Both the position numbers and the translations under genes were made by a program. From positions 124,001-188,000 of the forward strand of contig NZ_JAKZAM010000006.1 in assembly GCF_022538055.1 (NCBI RefSeq): a stretch of 64,000 nt of DNA, read 5' to 3'. Each line of letters starts with the position of its first letter. Within the stretch, counting starts at the first letter, position 1. The notes under the pieces were generated by a model, which was given only the letters and a program-made list of their open reading frames with translations, ran no database searches and was not told where the DNA came from. The stretch is from Cognataquiflexum nitidum (GTDB lineage: Bacteria; Bacteroidota; Bacteroidia; Cytophagales; Cyclobacteriaceae). Positions 17,418 through 26,070 of the stretch are shown here, piece after piece.

Positions 17418-18412
17418 ACTCCTGCATAGACAATCATCCCAAGACCTATTACAAAAAACAAAAACATTCCTGCAATCAGGTTGCCCGTTCCCTTCGGTGA
17501 ATTTTTGAATTCTTTCCAAATAAACACTCCCCAAAAAGCTGCGATCATAGTCGCTCCCTGACCCAAGCCATAAGAAATGGCAGGTCCTGCTTTTTCGGCA
17601 GCAATGATGCTAAAAGACATGCCGATGCACCAAATAATCCCACCCAAGATTCCGAATAGGTGCACAGGAAGCTTTCCGGCAAAATAATCGGGAGCAGTCA
17701 ATGGAGGCCCTTCGATGGGTTTTTTCATCAAAAAAGTATTGAATACAAAATTGCTCAGCAGGATCCCAATCGAAAAGACAAATACTGCACCATAGGGAGT
17801 GAATTTTCCGCCCTCAGGATTTGAGAAGTCGAGTGACATGGATTGCGCCACAAAGAAGTAAAAGAAAGACATTAAAAATCCTCCCACCAAAGCCAAAATC
17901 AATCCGACTTTTGGGTTTTTTTGGTTGGTCGAGGCGAGCTTTCTGTAGGCCATGGCATCCAATACAATGGCAACTACCACCAAAGCCACCCCAGCAAAGA
18001 GCATGACAGGATCTCCTTGCTGATTGGACACATAATTGACGATGACACCCAATACAAGCGCAAGCCCGATACCGACAGGAAATGCGACCGACATACCTGC
18101 ATAAGCAATCGCCGCAACGATGAGGATATTGGCAAGGTTAAATATCACCCCTCCAATAAAAGCAAGTGAATAACTACTGCTGCTAGCTTGAAACAAATCT
18201 TCGGTAAATCCCCTTCCTCCCTCTCCGCTACTTCCCAAGGTATAACCAAAAACCAAAGAGAGGATAACAATCCCGATGACATAATCCCAATAAAACAATT
18301 CAAACCGCCATGCAGAACCTGCAAGTTTTTGGGTATTGGCCCATGAACCCCAGCAAAACATGGTGATGATACAAAAGACAACTGCCAAGGAATAAGATTC
18401 AATGATATACAT
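17414..18412 (-). CDS. GRP-family sugar transporter (RhaT/ribose-glucose porter type)
   Basis: A 332-residue protein with ten hydrophobic helices, belonging to the drug/metabolite superfamily sugar porters. The N-terminus VFCIITMFCWGSWANTQKL and the segment AYAGMSVAFPVGIGLALVLG are characteristic. It lies 8 bases after the nucleoside hydrolase gene and downstream of ribokinase, so uptake of ribose or a ribonucleoside is the likely role. Ten-helix topology and context agree; the substrate is inferred. Confidence 0.85.
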   Translation of the reverse strand: MYIIESYSLAVVFCIITMFCWGSWANTQKLAGSAWRFELFYWDYVIGIVILSLVFGYTLGSSGEGGRGFTEDLFQASSSSYSLAFIGGVIFNLANILIVAAIAYAGMSVAFPVGIGLALVLGVIVNYVSNQQGDPVMLFAGVALVVVAIVLDAMAYRKLASTNQKNPKVGLILALVGGFLMSFFYFFVAQSMSLDFSNPEGGKFTPYGAVFVFSIGILLSNFVFNTFLMKKPIEGPPLTAPDYFAGKLPVHLFGILGGIIWCIGMSFSIIAAEKAGPAISYGLGQGATMIAAFWGVFIWKEFKNSPKGTGNLIAGMFLFFVIGLGMIVYAGV

Positions 18413-18420
18413 AGGCAGGG

Positions 18421-19449
18421 TTATTTTGGGTTGACGATTTTGTAATCGATAAAAGATTCGTAGAAATCAGCCATGACGTCATCCCGATCAAAATTCTCCC
18501 AAAGCACAATTTTTCGTGGATTCGCAGGCCTTTCTACCCATTGATTGTCAATCAGGATTGGGCATGGAATCTCTCTCTTTTCTCCCCAAACAGGATTTTT
18601 TAGAATCGCTGCTGCCACCATATCAAACAAAGCGCGGGAAGGAGGATCGCCGTGATAATCGATATGCTCAAACAAGTTGACCGCATAGTCTCCAAAATTG
18701 TAAAACTCTCCTCCATGCCTTCCCACAATAGGAGTTTCAATCTGTGGACCTAGACCGGGCATGCGGCTATTGATTTCCGATTGCGTGACTTTGACTGCAT
18801 CAGTTCCGGTGGGTTCACCATAGCGGACGGTGACCATTTCAAAGGGAACCTGCGTATTCAACACATAATTCATAGACACAGTATCGTTTTCCTGATTGTA
18901 TTCTCCGGGCTGTGGATAATTGGATCCTAACCAAACCACCCTCATTTTGGAGGCAATGGAAGGGTCTTTTTCCAAAGCCAAAGCCACATTGGTCAGTTTC
19001 CCAACAGCAAGCAGAATGAGTTCTTCGGGATTGTCGGCATTTGCCTGCTCGATGATGAAATCCACTGCCTCTTGTCCGTCAAAATTTCCTGTGGAGACCG
19101 TTGACTGAATGTCGGCAAATGACCCATTGGCCCCTTTGAGTAAAGGAATCTTTTCATAACTGAGACCAAGTTGCAGGATTCGTTTTGCCTCCTCATAATG
19201 TCCATTGATGTCTCCTCCACTTTTGGTGGCATTGACAGTGACGCCCTCAAGGTCAAAGGTTTCCCCATTGAGCAATAGGTAAATAAGGGCAAATTGGTCG
19301 TCCAACTCATTGTTAGCATCCGTGTCATAAATGAGGCGAACTTTATTTTCAGCCGGCAAAACTTCCTCTACGGTAGTATTTTCAACTTTGCCTGTACAGG
19401 AAAAGAGCAAAACCAAGAGGGAAAGTAAAATAGGATAAGTCTTTTTCAT
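18421..19449 (-). CDS. Nucleoside hydrolase lipoprotein (inosine-uridine preferring family)
   Basis: A 342-residue exported nucleoside hydrolase: signal MKKTYPILLSLLVLLFSC with lipid-anchored Cys18. The mature protein starts with the Ca-binding cluster LIYDTDANNELDDQFALIYLLL, a variant of DxDxxxDD, and a second site TNVALALEKDP. It would release ribose from nucleosides at the cell surface. The GRP transporter follows by 8 bases and ribokinase precedes it, giving a release, import and phosphorylation pathway. The change of the usual DTDxGxDD to DTDANNELDD suggests altered specificity. Confidence 0.83.
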   Translation of the reverse strand: MKKTYPILLSLLVLLFSCTGKVENTTVEEVLPAENKVRLIYDTDANNELDDQFALIYLLLNGETFDLEGVTVNATKSGGDINGHYEEAKRILQLGLSYEKIPLLKGANGSFADIQSTVSTGNFDGQEAVDFIIEQANADNPEELILLAVGKLTNVALALEKDPSIASKMRVVWLGSNYPQPGEYNQENDTVSMNYVLNTQVPFEMVTVRYGEPTGTDAVKVTQSEINSRMPGLGPQIETPIVGRHGGEFYNFGDYAVNLFEHIDYHGDPPSRALFDMVAAAILKNPVWGEKREIPCPILIDNQWVERPANPRKIVLWENFDRDDVMADFYESFIDYKIVNPK

Positions 19450-19474
19450 AAGTTAAAATGGATTTCGGCTTGAG

Positions 19475-19645
19475 GGGTTGTTATGGTTGTATTTGTTGTA
19501 ATGGTTGTCGGGTTATCTGCTTCGCGTTGTCTGGTTGTCAAGTTGGAGAGTCACTTAGGGTATAAGATTAGCTTAAATTACAAATTAGTCCTATTGTCTC
19601 AATTCTCGTCTCTCAATTCTCGCTTCTCGTTTTTCGATTCTCGTT
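19475..19645. repeat. Low-complexity repeat between nucleoside hydrolase and ribokinase genes
   Basis: It contains GGTTGTnnTGGTTG-type tract and the phrase CTGCTTCGCGTTGTC, also found at 27304. Then come TCTCGTTTCTC-type pyrimidine repeats, like those at 53055-53106. Non-coding. Confidence 0.65.
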
Positions 19646-19647
19646 TC

Positions 19648-20559
19648 TCAAAGTTCTTTCAAATACGGTATCGACGTCTGTGCACCAAATCTCTGCACGG
19701 AGAGCGTAGCGGCTTTTAGGGCAAAGGCAACAGCCTCTTGGATATTTTTTCCATTACCCAAAGCCACTGCCAAAGCTCCACAAAAGGTATCCCCGGCAGC
19801 AGTTGTATCCTTTACCTCCACTTTGGTAGTGGGAATGATTCCCTGAAAGGTATCAGTAAATAGAAATGCACCGACAGCTCCCATAGTAATGATGACGCGT
19901 TGCATTCCCTTATTTCTCAATCTTGAAGCAGCTTGATAAGCCGAAGCTTCTCCTATCACTTTGATTCCGGTCAAATACTCGGCTTCGGTTTCATTAGGAG
20001 TAATCAGGTAAAGAAAGCGAAACAAGCTTTCCGGCAAATCCATGGCCGGAGCGGGATTGAGGATGATCCTTTTGCCCAAACCATAGGCTTTTTGGCAAGA
20101 TTCCATCACCACAGCAATTGGCACCTCTAGTTGGACAAGCAAAATATCCGCTCGCTGAAATGGTTTTGAAGCTGCTGCTATATCTGCTACTGAAAGGCTG
20201 TGATTGGCCCCCGGAGCGACGATTATGGTATTTTCACCTGACTTATCCACAGTGATCAAAGCCACGCCGGAAGGTTGGTCAAGGTTCTGTTTTATAAAAG
20301 AGGTGTCTATTCCCTCCTTTTTATAATTCTCGAGATTTTGATCTCCAAAAAGATCCTTTCCCAATTGGGTAATAAAGCAGACATCCCCTCCTAATCTGGC
20401 AGCAGCCACTGCTTGGTTGGCACCTTTTCCTCCCGGAATCAAAGAAAAATCTCCTCCAATGATCGTTTCACCGGGAACAGGAAAATGATCAGACCGGATT
20501 ACCATGTCCATATTGGCGGATCCGATGACAAGTATATTGGGTTTATTTTTGTCCATCAC
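19648..20559 (-). CDS. rbsK: Ribokinase
   Basis: A 303-residue PfkB-family kinase. The substrate motif SANMDMVIRSDHFPVPGETI and the GG switch IPGGKGANQAVAAARLGG are at the N-terminus. The catalytic signature VEVKDTTAAGDTFCGALAVAL gives the base Asp and anion hole at the C-terminus. It phosphorylates ribose to ribose 5-phosphate. It is the first gene of the minus-strand salvage cluster with the nucleoside hydrolase and GRP transporter. Start MMDKNK; the second Met is equally possible. Confidence 0.9.
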   Translation of the reverse strand: MMDKNKPNILVIGSANMDMVIRSDHFPVPGETIIGGDFSLIPGGKGANQAVAAARLGGDVCFITQLGKDLFGDQNLENYKKEGIDTSFIKQNLDQPSGVALITVDKSGENTIIVAPGANHSLSVADIAAASKPFQRADILLVQLEVPIAVVMESCQKAYGLGKRIILNPAPAMDLPESLFRFLYLITPNETEAEYLTGIKVIGEASAYQAASRLRNKGMQRVIITMGAVGAFLFTDTFQGIIPTTKVEVKDTTAAGDTFCGALAVALGNGKNIQEAVAFALKAATLSVQRFGAQTSIPYLKEL

Positions 20560-20682
20560 CTTACAAATAAGAAATAGTGGGTTTCATCAAACTAACCTAT
20601 TCCAAGACTGATTTTCGGTTGTCTAAACTTTTATGAAAGCCCGATTTAAAGTAATATTATGCTGTGCTAATCTAAAAATAGC

Positions 20683-20715
20683 AATTTACCCTGAGATAAT
20701 CCAAATTTACCTTGA
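20683..20715 (+). promoter_or_regulatory. Two direct repeats AATTTACCYTGA, 21-base period
   Basis: AATTTACCCTGA (20683) and AATTTACCTTGA (20704) lie two helical turns apart, 34 bases before the Gfo/Idh gene. They sit in the divergent region shared with rbsK. The arrangement looks like an operator for a dimeric regulator; the factor is unknown. Confidence 0.4.
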
Positions 20716-20748
20716 AGGGGTATTTATTAACAACAAACCCGAAAGACA

Positions 20749-22056
20749 ATGAAAAAATACTTACCCCAAGTTTCCAGAAGGAAATTTTTAGGAACCTCTC
20801 TACTGAGTGCTGCAGGACTATCTTTTTTACCCGGAATTAGTTTTGCCTCCAACCAAATCCAACCCGGTGACGTCCATCAAATCAGGTTGGGATTCATTGG
20901 GGTGGGGCGTCAATCAATGGGGCTTCTCAATGGCATGATGCGAATTCCCGGTGTGGAAATAATGGCATGTGCAGATGTCTATGAAATCAAAAGGGAGAGG
21001 TTTAAGCTTAGAGTAAACAAAATCAGCGCTGAGTTGGGAAAACCCACTCCGACTATTGGTGCTTATAAAGATTACAAGGAACTTCTGGCAAGGCAAGACA
21101 TCGATGCCGTTGTAATTGCCTCACCGGACCATTGGCATGCCCTCATGGCGATAGATGCCTGCAAAGCCGGAAAGGATATCTACCTCGAAAAACCGCTTAC
21201 CCTGACCATCAAGGAAGGTCAAGAACTAGTCAAAGCCGTAAGGTCGCATGGCACGATTCTAGCCGTTGGCAGTCAGCAGCGCTCCGATGTCAACTTCCAA
21301 CATGCTGCCCGCATGGTGTTGAAAGGGAGAATCGGAAAAGTAAAACAGGTGCTCGTGCATGTCGGTCAACCTGAACACCCGGTTCCCTATGACCTTGAAA
21401 AACAAGAAATACCGGCAGGCTTGGACTGGAAAACATGGCTCGGTCCTTTACCAGAATTACACTTCAATGAAAAACTCAATCCATCCATTTCGCTCCAACC
21501 TGAACAAAATGAAAAGCTTTGGGGCGCATGGCGATCCTATAAGGAAACAGGCGGAGGCTATATGACCGATTGGGGCGCGCACATGTTTGATATCGCACAG
21601 TGGGGCTTGGGTATGGACAGAAGCGGTCCCGTCAAAGTCATTCCCGCCAAAGACGGAAAACCTTTGACCTACCTTTATGCCAATGGAGTAGAAATGATTG
21701 TCGGGCCTTTTGACGGGAACAGGCAAGGCGTTCAGTTTATTGGTGAGGATGGTTGGATCAAAGTATCGAGGGGCAATTTTGATTCCTCGGACAAAAGTCT
21801 CCAACCTGTTATGGAGTTGCCAAAATTAGGTTATCCACAACATCATTGGGATTTTATAGATTCTGTCATCAAAAGGAAGGATCCTATCGTCCCTGTGGAA
21901 GTCGGCCACAGTACATGCGTAGTCTGTACAATTGGAAATATTGCCGCGGAATTGGGACGTCCATTGGATTGGGATCCCGTGGCCCAAAAATTCATCAAAG
22001 ACAAAAAGGCAAACGCCAGATTGCATTACAATTACGAAAACGGATATAAGCTTTAA
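20749..22056 (+). CDS. TAT-exported Gfo/Idh/MocA-family oxidoreductase
   Basis: A 435-residue NAD(P)-dependent sugar oxidoreductase with a twin-arginine signal SRRKFLGTSLLSAAGLSFLPG. The Rossmann part reads IRLGFIGVGRQSMGLLNGM, and the family motif EKPLTL occurs in DIYLEKPLTLTIKEG. The C-terminal substrate domain has TGGGYMTDWGAHMFDIAQWGLGMD. Such exported members act in periplasmic sugar modification. The next gene, 12 bases on, encodes an exported isomerase-like protein, so both probably handle the same sugar derivative. Confidence 0.9.
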   Translation: MKKYLPQVSRRKFLGTSLLSAAGLSFLPGISFASNQIQPGDVHQIRLGFIGVGRQSMGLLNGMMRIPGVEIMACADVYEIKRERFKLRVNKISAELGKPTPTIGAYKDYKELLARQDIDAVVIASPDHWHALMAIDACKAGKDIYLEKPLTLTIKEGQELVKAVRSHGTILAVGSQQRSDVNFQHAARMVLKGRIGKVKQVLVHVGQPEHPVPYDLEKQEIPAGLDWKTWLGPLPELHFNEKLNPSISLQPEQNEKLWGAWRSYKETGGGYMTDWGAHMFDIAQWGLGMDRSGPVKVIPAKDGKPLTYLYANGVEMIVGPFDGNRQGVQFIGEDGWIKVSRGNFDSSDKSLQPVMELPKLGYPQHHWDFIDSVIKRKDPIVPVEVGHSTCVVCTIGNIAAELGRPLDWDPVAQKFIKDKKANARLHYNYENGYKL

Positions 22057-22068
22057 ACCCATCATATT

Positions 22069-22929
22069 ATGAATAAAAGAAGAGAATTCTTAAAAATATC
22101 TGGCGCATTGGCATTGGGAAGTATCCTTGCCCCCCCAGATTTATTTGCAGCACCATTTGCCAAAAAGCCAATAGGGTTACAGTTATATTCGGTCAGAAAA
22201 GACATGACGGATGATCCCCAAGGCACATTGCGGCTTGTTTCTTCTATCGGTTATAAACACCTTGAAAATGCAAATTATGAAGATGGCTTGGTATATGGTA
22301 TGGAGCCAGTATTTTATCGAAAATACATAGAAGATTTGGGGCTGAAGTTGCAGAGTGCCCATGTCGGTGGGCCCCAATACGATCCTGCCAAAAAGCAAGA
22401 GGCATTGGAGTGGTGGAAAAAAGCTGCCGATGACCATAAAAGGATGGGCGCCAAATACCTGATCAAACCTTCTATGCCTATCCCAAAAACATTGGCTGAA
22501 TTGGATGTATGGTGTGATTATTACAATTCGGTGGGAGAAGTGACCAAGAAATCAGGTTTGATGTTTGGATTTCATAACCATGCCAGGGAGTTTGAAAAAA
22601 TCGAAGGAACTATCATGATGGACCATATGATCAAAAACACTGACCCGAAACTTGTCTGCTTCGAACTCGATGTGTATTGGTCTCAAAAAGGTGGATATCC
22701 TGCTGTGGATTACCTGAATAAATATGCGGGAAGGTTCCCTCTTCTCCATATCAAAGACGAGGAAGAAATCGGGGCAAGTGGTACCATGGACTTCAAACCG
22801 ATCTTTGAGGCAGCCTATGCCCAAGGCATGAAGGATTTCTATGTAGAAGTAGAAAGGTATAATTTTGAACCTATCGAAAGTGTTCTAAAAAGTTTTGAAT
22901 ATTTGAATAAAGCTTCTTACGTAAAATAA
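22069..22929 (+). CDS. Exported sugar phosphate isomerase/epimerase (xylose isomerase-like TIM barrel)
   Basis: A 286-residue TIM-barrel protein of the AP-endonuclease-2/xylose isomerase-like family. N-terminal MNKRREFLKISGALALGS resembles a TAT signal. Barrel features are IGLQLYSVRKDMTDDPQGTL, FGFHNHAREFE (metal His), CFELDVYWSQKGG and PLLHIKDEEE (metal His/Asp), ending with a conserved Glu in FYVEVERYN. It forms an operon with the Gfo/Idh protein. Catalysis (keto-sugar isomerisation or epimerisation) is from the family; the substrate is unknown. Confidence 0.88.
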   Translation: MNKRREFLKISGALALGSILAPPDLFAAPFAKKPIGLQLYSVRKDMTDDPQGTLRLVSSIGYKHLENANYEDGLVYGMEPVFYRKYIEDLGLKLQSAHVGGPQYDPAKKQEALEWWKKAADDHKRMGAKYLIKPSMPIPKTLAELDVWCDYYNSVGEVTKKSGLMFGFHNHAREFEKIEGTIMMDHMIKNTDPKLVCFELDVYWSQKGGYPAVDYLNKYAGRFPLLHIKDEEEIGASGTMDFKPIFEAAYAQGMKDFYVEVERYNFEPIESVLKSFEYLNKASYVK

Positions 22930-22948
22930 GCTGAAACCAAGTAAGTAA

Positions 22949-22982
22949 GACAGGCTGTTAAATAATCATTTAATAGCCTGTC
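22949..22982 (+). terminator. Long hairpin between sugar operon and redoxin gene
   Basis: GACAGGCT-G-TTAAAT, loop AATC, ATTTAA-T-AGCCTGTC. Strong stem with one mismatch but no U tract, so termination is less certain; it might protect the 3' end. Confidence 0.45.
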
Positions 22983-23000
22983 AAATAAACCCTGAAACTT

Positions 23001-24206
23001 ATGAAAAAACAACACTTATCCACATTTCTGATTTTGCTCAGCACGGCTATTTTATGGTCATGTGGCAATCAAGGAACTTCCGAAAATAAGGAGACTTCAC
23101 AGGATTTGACAGGGCTGTTTAATCCTAATCCGCAGGAAATGACAGAACAGCCTGTTGGCAAATTGGCCATTGGTGATCAGGCACCATTCTTTAACCTACC
23201 CGATGTGGAAGGTAAAATGGTCTCTATCGAAGATTTTAAAGATGCAGATGTATTGGTCATCAACTTCACCTGCAACCACTGCCCAACAGCCCAAGCTTAT
23301 GAGGACAGGTTTATCACTTTGGTCGAGGAATACAAGGGCAAAAGCGTGGCTTTTTTAGCCATTTCACCAAACAGTCCAATAGGTATATTGCCAGAGGAAT
23401 TGGGTTATACTGACCTCGGTGACGATTACAAAAGCATGCAGATCAGGTATGTGGATAAAAAATATAATTTCCCATATCTATATGATGGCGATACGCATGA
23501 ATATTCATTGGCGTATGGCCCGACAGCTACACCTCAGGTATTTGTATTTAACAAAGACAGAAAACTGAGTTACTCAGGCAGAATAGATGCTTCCGAAAAA
23601 CCGGGAACCGCCAATGCAGAAGACCTCCGGAACGCCATCGAAAAAACTTTGGCCGGAGAACCTTTGCCTGTGGATAAGTCTATCACGCCAGCCTTCGGTT
23701 GCTCGACAAAATGGGCTTGGAAAAATGAATATACCATCAAGACAAACGAGGAATGGAAGAAAAAACCGGTTGAAGTACAAAAGATATCCACAACCGGATT
23801 GGCTGATCTACTCAAGAATGATACTGATAAATTATTGCCGATCAACTTTTGGGCAACGTGGTGCGGTCCCTGTGTAATTGAGTATTCGGAGTTTATCGAA
23901 ATCCAACGGATGTACATGGGAAGAGATTTTCAGTTTGTTTCTCTCAGCATGGACAATCCAAATCAGGAAGATAAGGTCTTGAAGTTTCTTCAAAGCAAAT
24001 ACTCGGCTGTACCAAATTACCTGATCGACACAGAAGACAAATACGCAGTGATCGATGTGGTTAAAAACGAATGGGACGGCAGTCTGCCAATCACACTTCT
24101 GATCGAACCGGGAGGAAAAATGGCTTATAAAAGATTGGGTGAAATCAATGCGATGGAGTTAAAAAGAGCTATTGTCGATCACCCGATGATTGGGAGGTAT
24201 TATTAA
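23001..24206 (+). CDS. Two-domain redoxin/thioredoxin-like lipoprotein
   Basis: A 401-residue lipoprotein (signal ending ILWSC, Cys21) with two thioredoxin folds in tandem. The first (~50-205) is a peroxiredoxin/redoxin-like domain, LAIGDQAPFFNLPDVEGK, with the dithiol in NFTCNHCPTAQAYEDR and the cis-Pro region YGPTATPQVFVF. The second (~260-395) is a TlpA-like domain, with NFWATWCGPCVIEYSEF as active site and LPITLLIEPGG near the cis-Pro. It would act as a periplasmic thiol oxidoreductase. The fusion and the lack of a redox partner nearby are notable. Confidence 0.85.
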   Translation: MKKQHLSTFLILLSTAILWSCGNQGTSENKETSQDLTGLFNPNPQEMTEQPVGKLAIGDQAPFFNLPDVEGKMVSIEDFKDADVLVINFTCNHCPTAQAYEDRFITLVEEYKGKSVAFLAISPNSPIGILPEELGYTDLGDDYKSMQIRYVDKKYNFPYLYDGDTHEYSLAYGPTATPQVFVFNKDRKLSYSGRIDASEKPGTANAEDLRNAIEKTLAGEPLPVDKSITPAFGCSTKWAWKNEYTIKTNEEWKKKPVEVQKISTTGLADLLKNDTDKLLPINFWATWCGPCVIEYSEFIEIQRMYMGRDFQFVSLSMDNPNQEDKVLKFLQSKYSAVPNYLIDTEDKYAVIDVVKNEWDGSLPITLLIEPGGKMAYKRLGEINAMELKRAIVDHPMIGRYY

Positions 24207-24227
24207 TTGGGTTATTTGGTTATTTGG

Positions 24228-24245
24228 TCCCGATAGCTATCGGGA
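24228..24245. repeat. 18-base perfect palindrome
   Basis: TCCCGATAGCTATCGGGA, self-complementary over its whole length, set in a TTATTTGGTTA repeat. It may be an interspersed repeat core or a weak bidirectional terminator; there is no U tract. Confidence 0.5.
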
Positions 24246-24462
24246 TGGTTAATGGTTAATTGATTGGCTAGGTTAAAGTAGAAAATTGCCTTTTCGATTT
24301 GGAAGGGCAATTTTTTTGGAATGTGCCAAATCTTCACCCACTTAAGATAAAAGAAGCATTGTAGATAATTCGAAAATTCCTGCTTGATCTTAAACAGTTG
24401 GGATGAAAGAGAAGTTATCAACATTACCAATACTTTTCAAATACTTCAAGTTAGTTAGACAA

Positions 24463-24882
24463 ATGGAAAAAATTAACATTAGCTACACAGCTACCGCAAT
24501 CAACACCGGCGGAAGAAGGGGACATGTGAGGACAGATGACGGCATGTTGGATTTTGATGTGGCGATGCCAAAGGAAATAGGCGGACCAGGAGGAAAAACC
24601 AACCCTGAACAGTTATTTGCCGCAGGCTATGCCACTTGCTTTGGAGGAACATTGGCTGCCATTGCCAAAGGAATTAGCTTAAGCGATTCAGAAATTACCG
24701 TTAAAGTTCACACAGGAGTTTCCGATAAGGGAGGTTATGCATTGGCTGTGGACATTGCAGTCAGCATCCCTAAAGCGTCATCTTTAGAAGAAGCCCAGGA
24801 ATTGGCAGAAGCTGCCCATGCTGAATGCATCTATTCCAAAGCTGTGAAGGGTAATATTGAAGTGAATGTGAAGGCTGTATAA
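24463..24882 (+). CDS. Ohr-type organic hydroperoxide resistance protein (OsmC family)
   Basis: A 139-residue thiol peroxidase reducing organic hydroperoxides. It starts at MEKINISYTATA; the longer start is not supported by the family length. The reactive cysteine is Cys59 (YATCFGGTL) and the resolving one Cys122 (HAECIYSKAVKGN), with the conserved Arg in GGRRGHVRTDDG. Length and motifs match Ohr more than OsmC. No ohrR regulator gene is adjacent. It adds to the oxidative-stress genes of this neighbourhood (OxyR, redoxin). Confidence 0.9.
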   Translation: MEKINISYTATAINTGGRRGHVRTDDGMLDFDVAMPKEIGGPGGKTNPEQLFAAGYATCFGGTLAAIAKGISLSDSEITVKVHTGVSDKGGYALAVDIAVSIPKASSLEEAQELAEAAHAECIYSKAVKGNIEVNVKAV

Positions 24883-25172
24883 ACTGGTTTTTAACTCAAA
24901 AAACTAAGGGTGAAAAATCCTAAAAAAATTCCCTTAAAAACATGTTTTTCAGTTTTTAATTGGTCTTTATGAGATTCTTCACCCGTATTGTTTTGTGGTC
25001 AGCAAGACGCGATAATTTAGAAAAATCTTTCGGAGTTTTCAATACTTACGAAAAATTATAAACCTTTTTAGGATAGATTAACCAGTAAAAAGTCATTTTG
25101 GACGGCCAAACCTCCCCTTCCAAGCAATTAATTATTTATTGCTGTAATGGATTTCTGAATAGAAGGAAAATT

Positions 25173-25637
25173 TTACTTTTCCATAAATTTTTTAAGCAAG
25201 TCTTTAGAATGGCTTTTTACTTTATTCTGAACCAATGGCGACCAACCCAACAACACCCCTTTGAAGCCCAATGCCATTCTTGACCATTTCCACAAATCAA
25301 ACTTATCGGTGTGTTTGATGATTTTGCCATCCTTGAATTCAAACTCTGCTTTGATTTTGTTGTGCACGATTCTTTTTTCGGAACCGAAAGGGTAGATAGC
25401 TTCCCACTTAGCTTCCCCTGAATTGCGCACTACTTTGACATCTGAAAAGGTAACTTTGAGGTTTCCTTTACTCCGAGCGAGAAGCATCTTCCACATACTT
25501 TTGGCTTCTTCTCCTTTGAGTGCACCAAAAACAGGATCTTCAAAAATTATCTCCTTATGGTAACAAGAGAGCATTTCTTCCACTTTTCCTTTTGCGAAAG
25601 CGTTATAAAAATTGTGGATAACTTTGGAATTGTCCAT
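25173..25637 (-). CDS. NTF2-like (SnoaL/ketosteroid isomerase-like) protein
   Basis: A 154-residue protein of the NTF2-like superfamily, starting MDNSKVIHNFYNAFAKGKVEEM. It has the typical cone-fold phrases YHKEIIFEDPVFGALKGEEAKSMW and FEFKDGKIIKHTDKFDLWKWSRMALG. Members bind small hydrophobic ligands or are degradative isomerases; nothing here fixes the substrate. It is isolated; upstream lies repeat-rich DNA. The preceding 24883-25172 stretch holds no gene. Confidence 0.8.
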   Translation of the reverse strand: MDNSKVIHNFYNAFAKGKVEEMLSCYHKEIIFEDPVFGALKGEEAKSMWKMLLARSKGNLKVTFSDVKVVRNSGEAKWEAIYPFGSEKRIVHNKIKAEFEFKDGKIIKHTDKFDLWKWSRMALGFKGVLLGWSPLVQNKVKSHSKDLLKKFMEK

Positions 25638-25679
25638 GTGGTATGCGGTTGAGTTGATCAAAAGTTAGCCAATAAAATA

Positions 25680-26065
25680 CTATTTACCGCAAATGTTCTT
25701 TGTGTCTTTGCGACTTTGCGGGAAACTTTTTCTACCGCAATGGACGCTAAGGTTTCGCTATGGGGCGCAATTTGAAGTATAAGTTATTTTATTTTACCAC
25801 AGACACTGAGAACACAGAGTTTGCAGTCGAGTATGAAAAGTTTTTTTTACCGCAATGGACGCTAAGGTTTCGCTAAGGGGAGCAATATTTTGCGCCTTTG
25901 CAACTTTGCGGGACATTTTTCAGCAATATTTTACCGCGATGGGCGCAAGGGTTTCGCTAAGAGCGCAATGGGCTTTTATTTGCGACTTTGCGGGATACTT
26001 CATTTCTGGGCTTACTTGAATTCCCTTTCCTTAGTGTCTTTGTGGGATTATTAATCTCGAGCTTG
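25680..26065. repeat. Dispersed repeats of the TTTGCGACTTTGCGGGA type
   Basis: Non-coding. Multiple copies of ACCGCAATGGACGCTAAGG (25735, 25849), TTTCGCTA-GGGGCGCAAT and GCGACTTTGCGGGA (25708, 25981). The same family appears as CGCGAAGGCGCGAAG at 51.6-52.9 kb. ORFs here are artefacts. Confidence 0.75.
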
Positions 26066-26070
26066 CGAGC

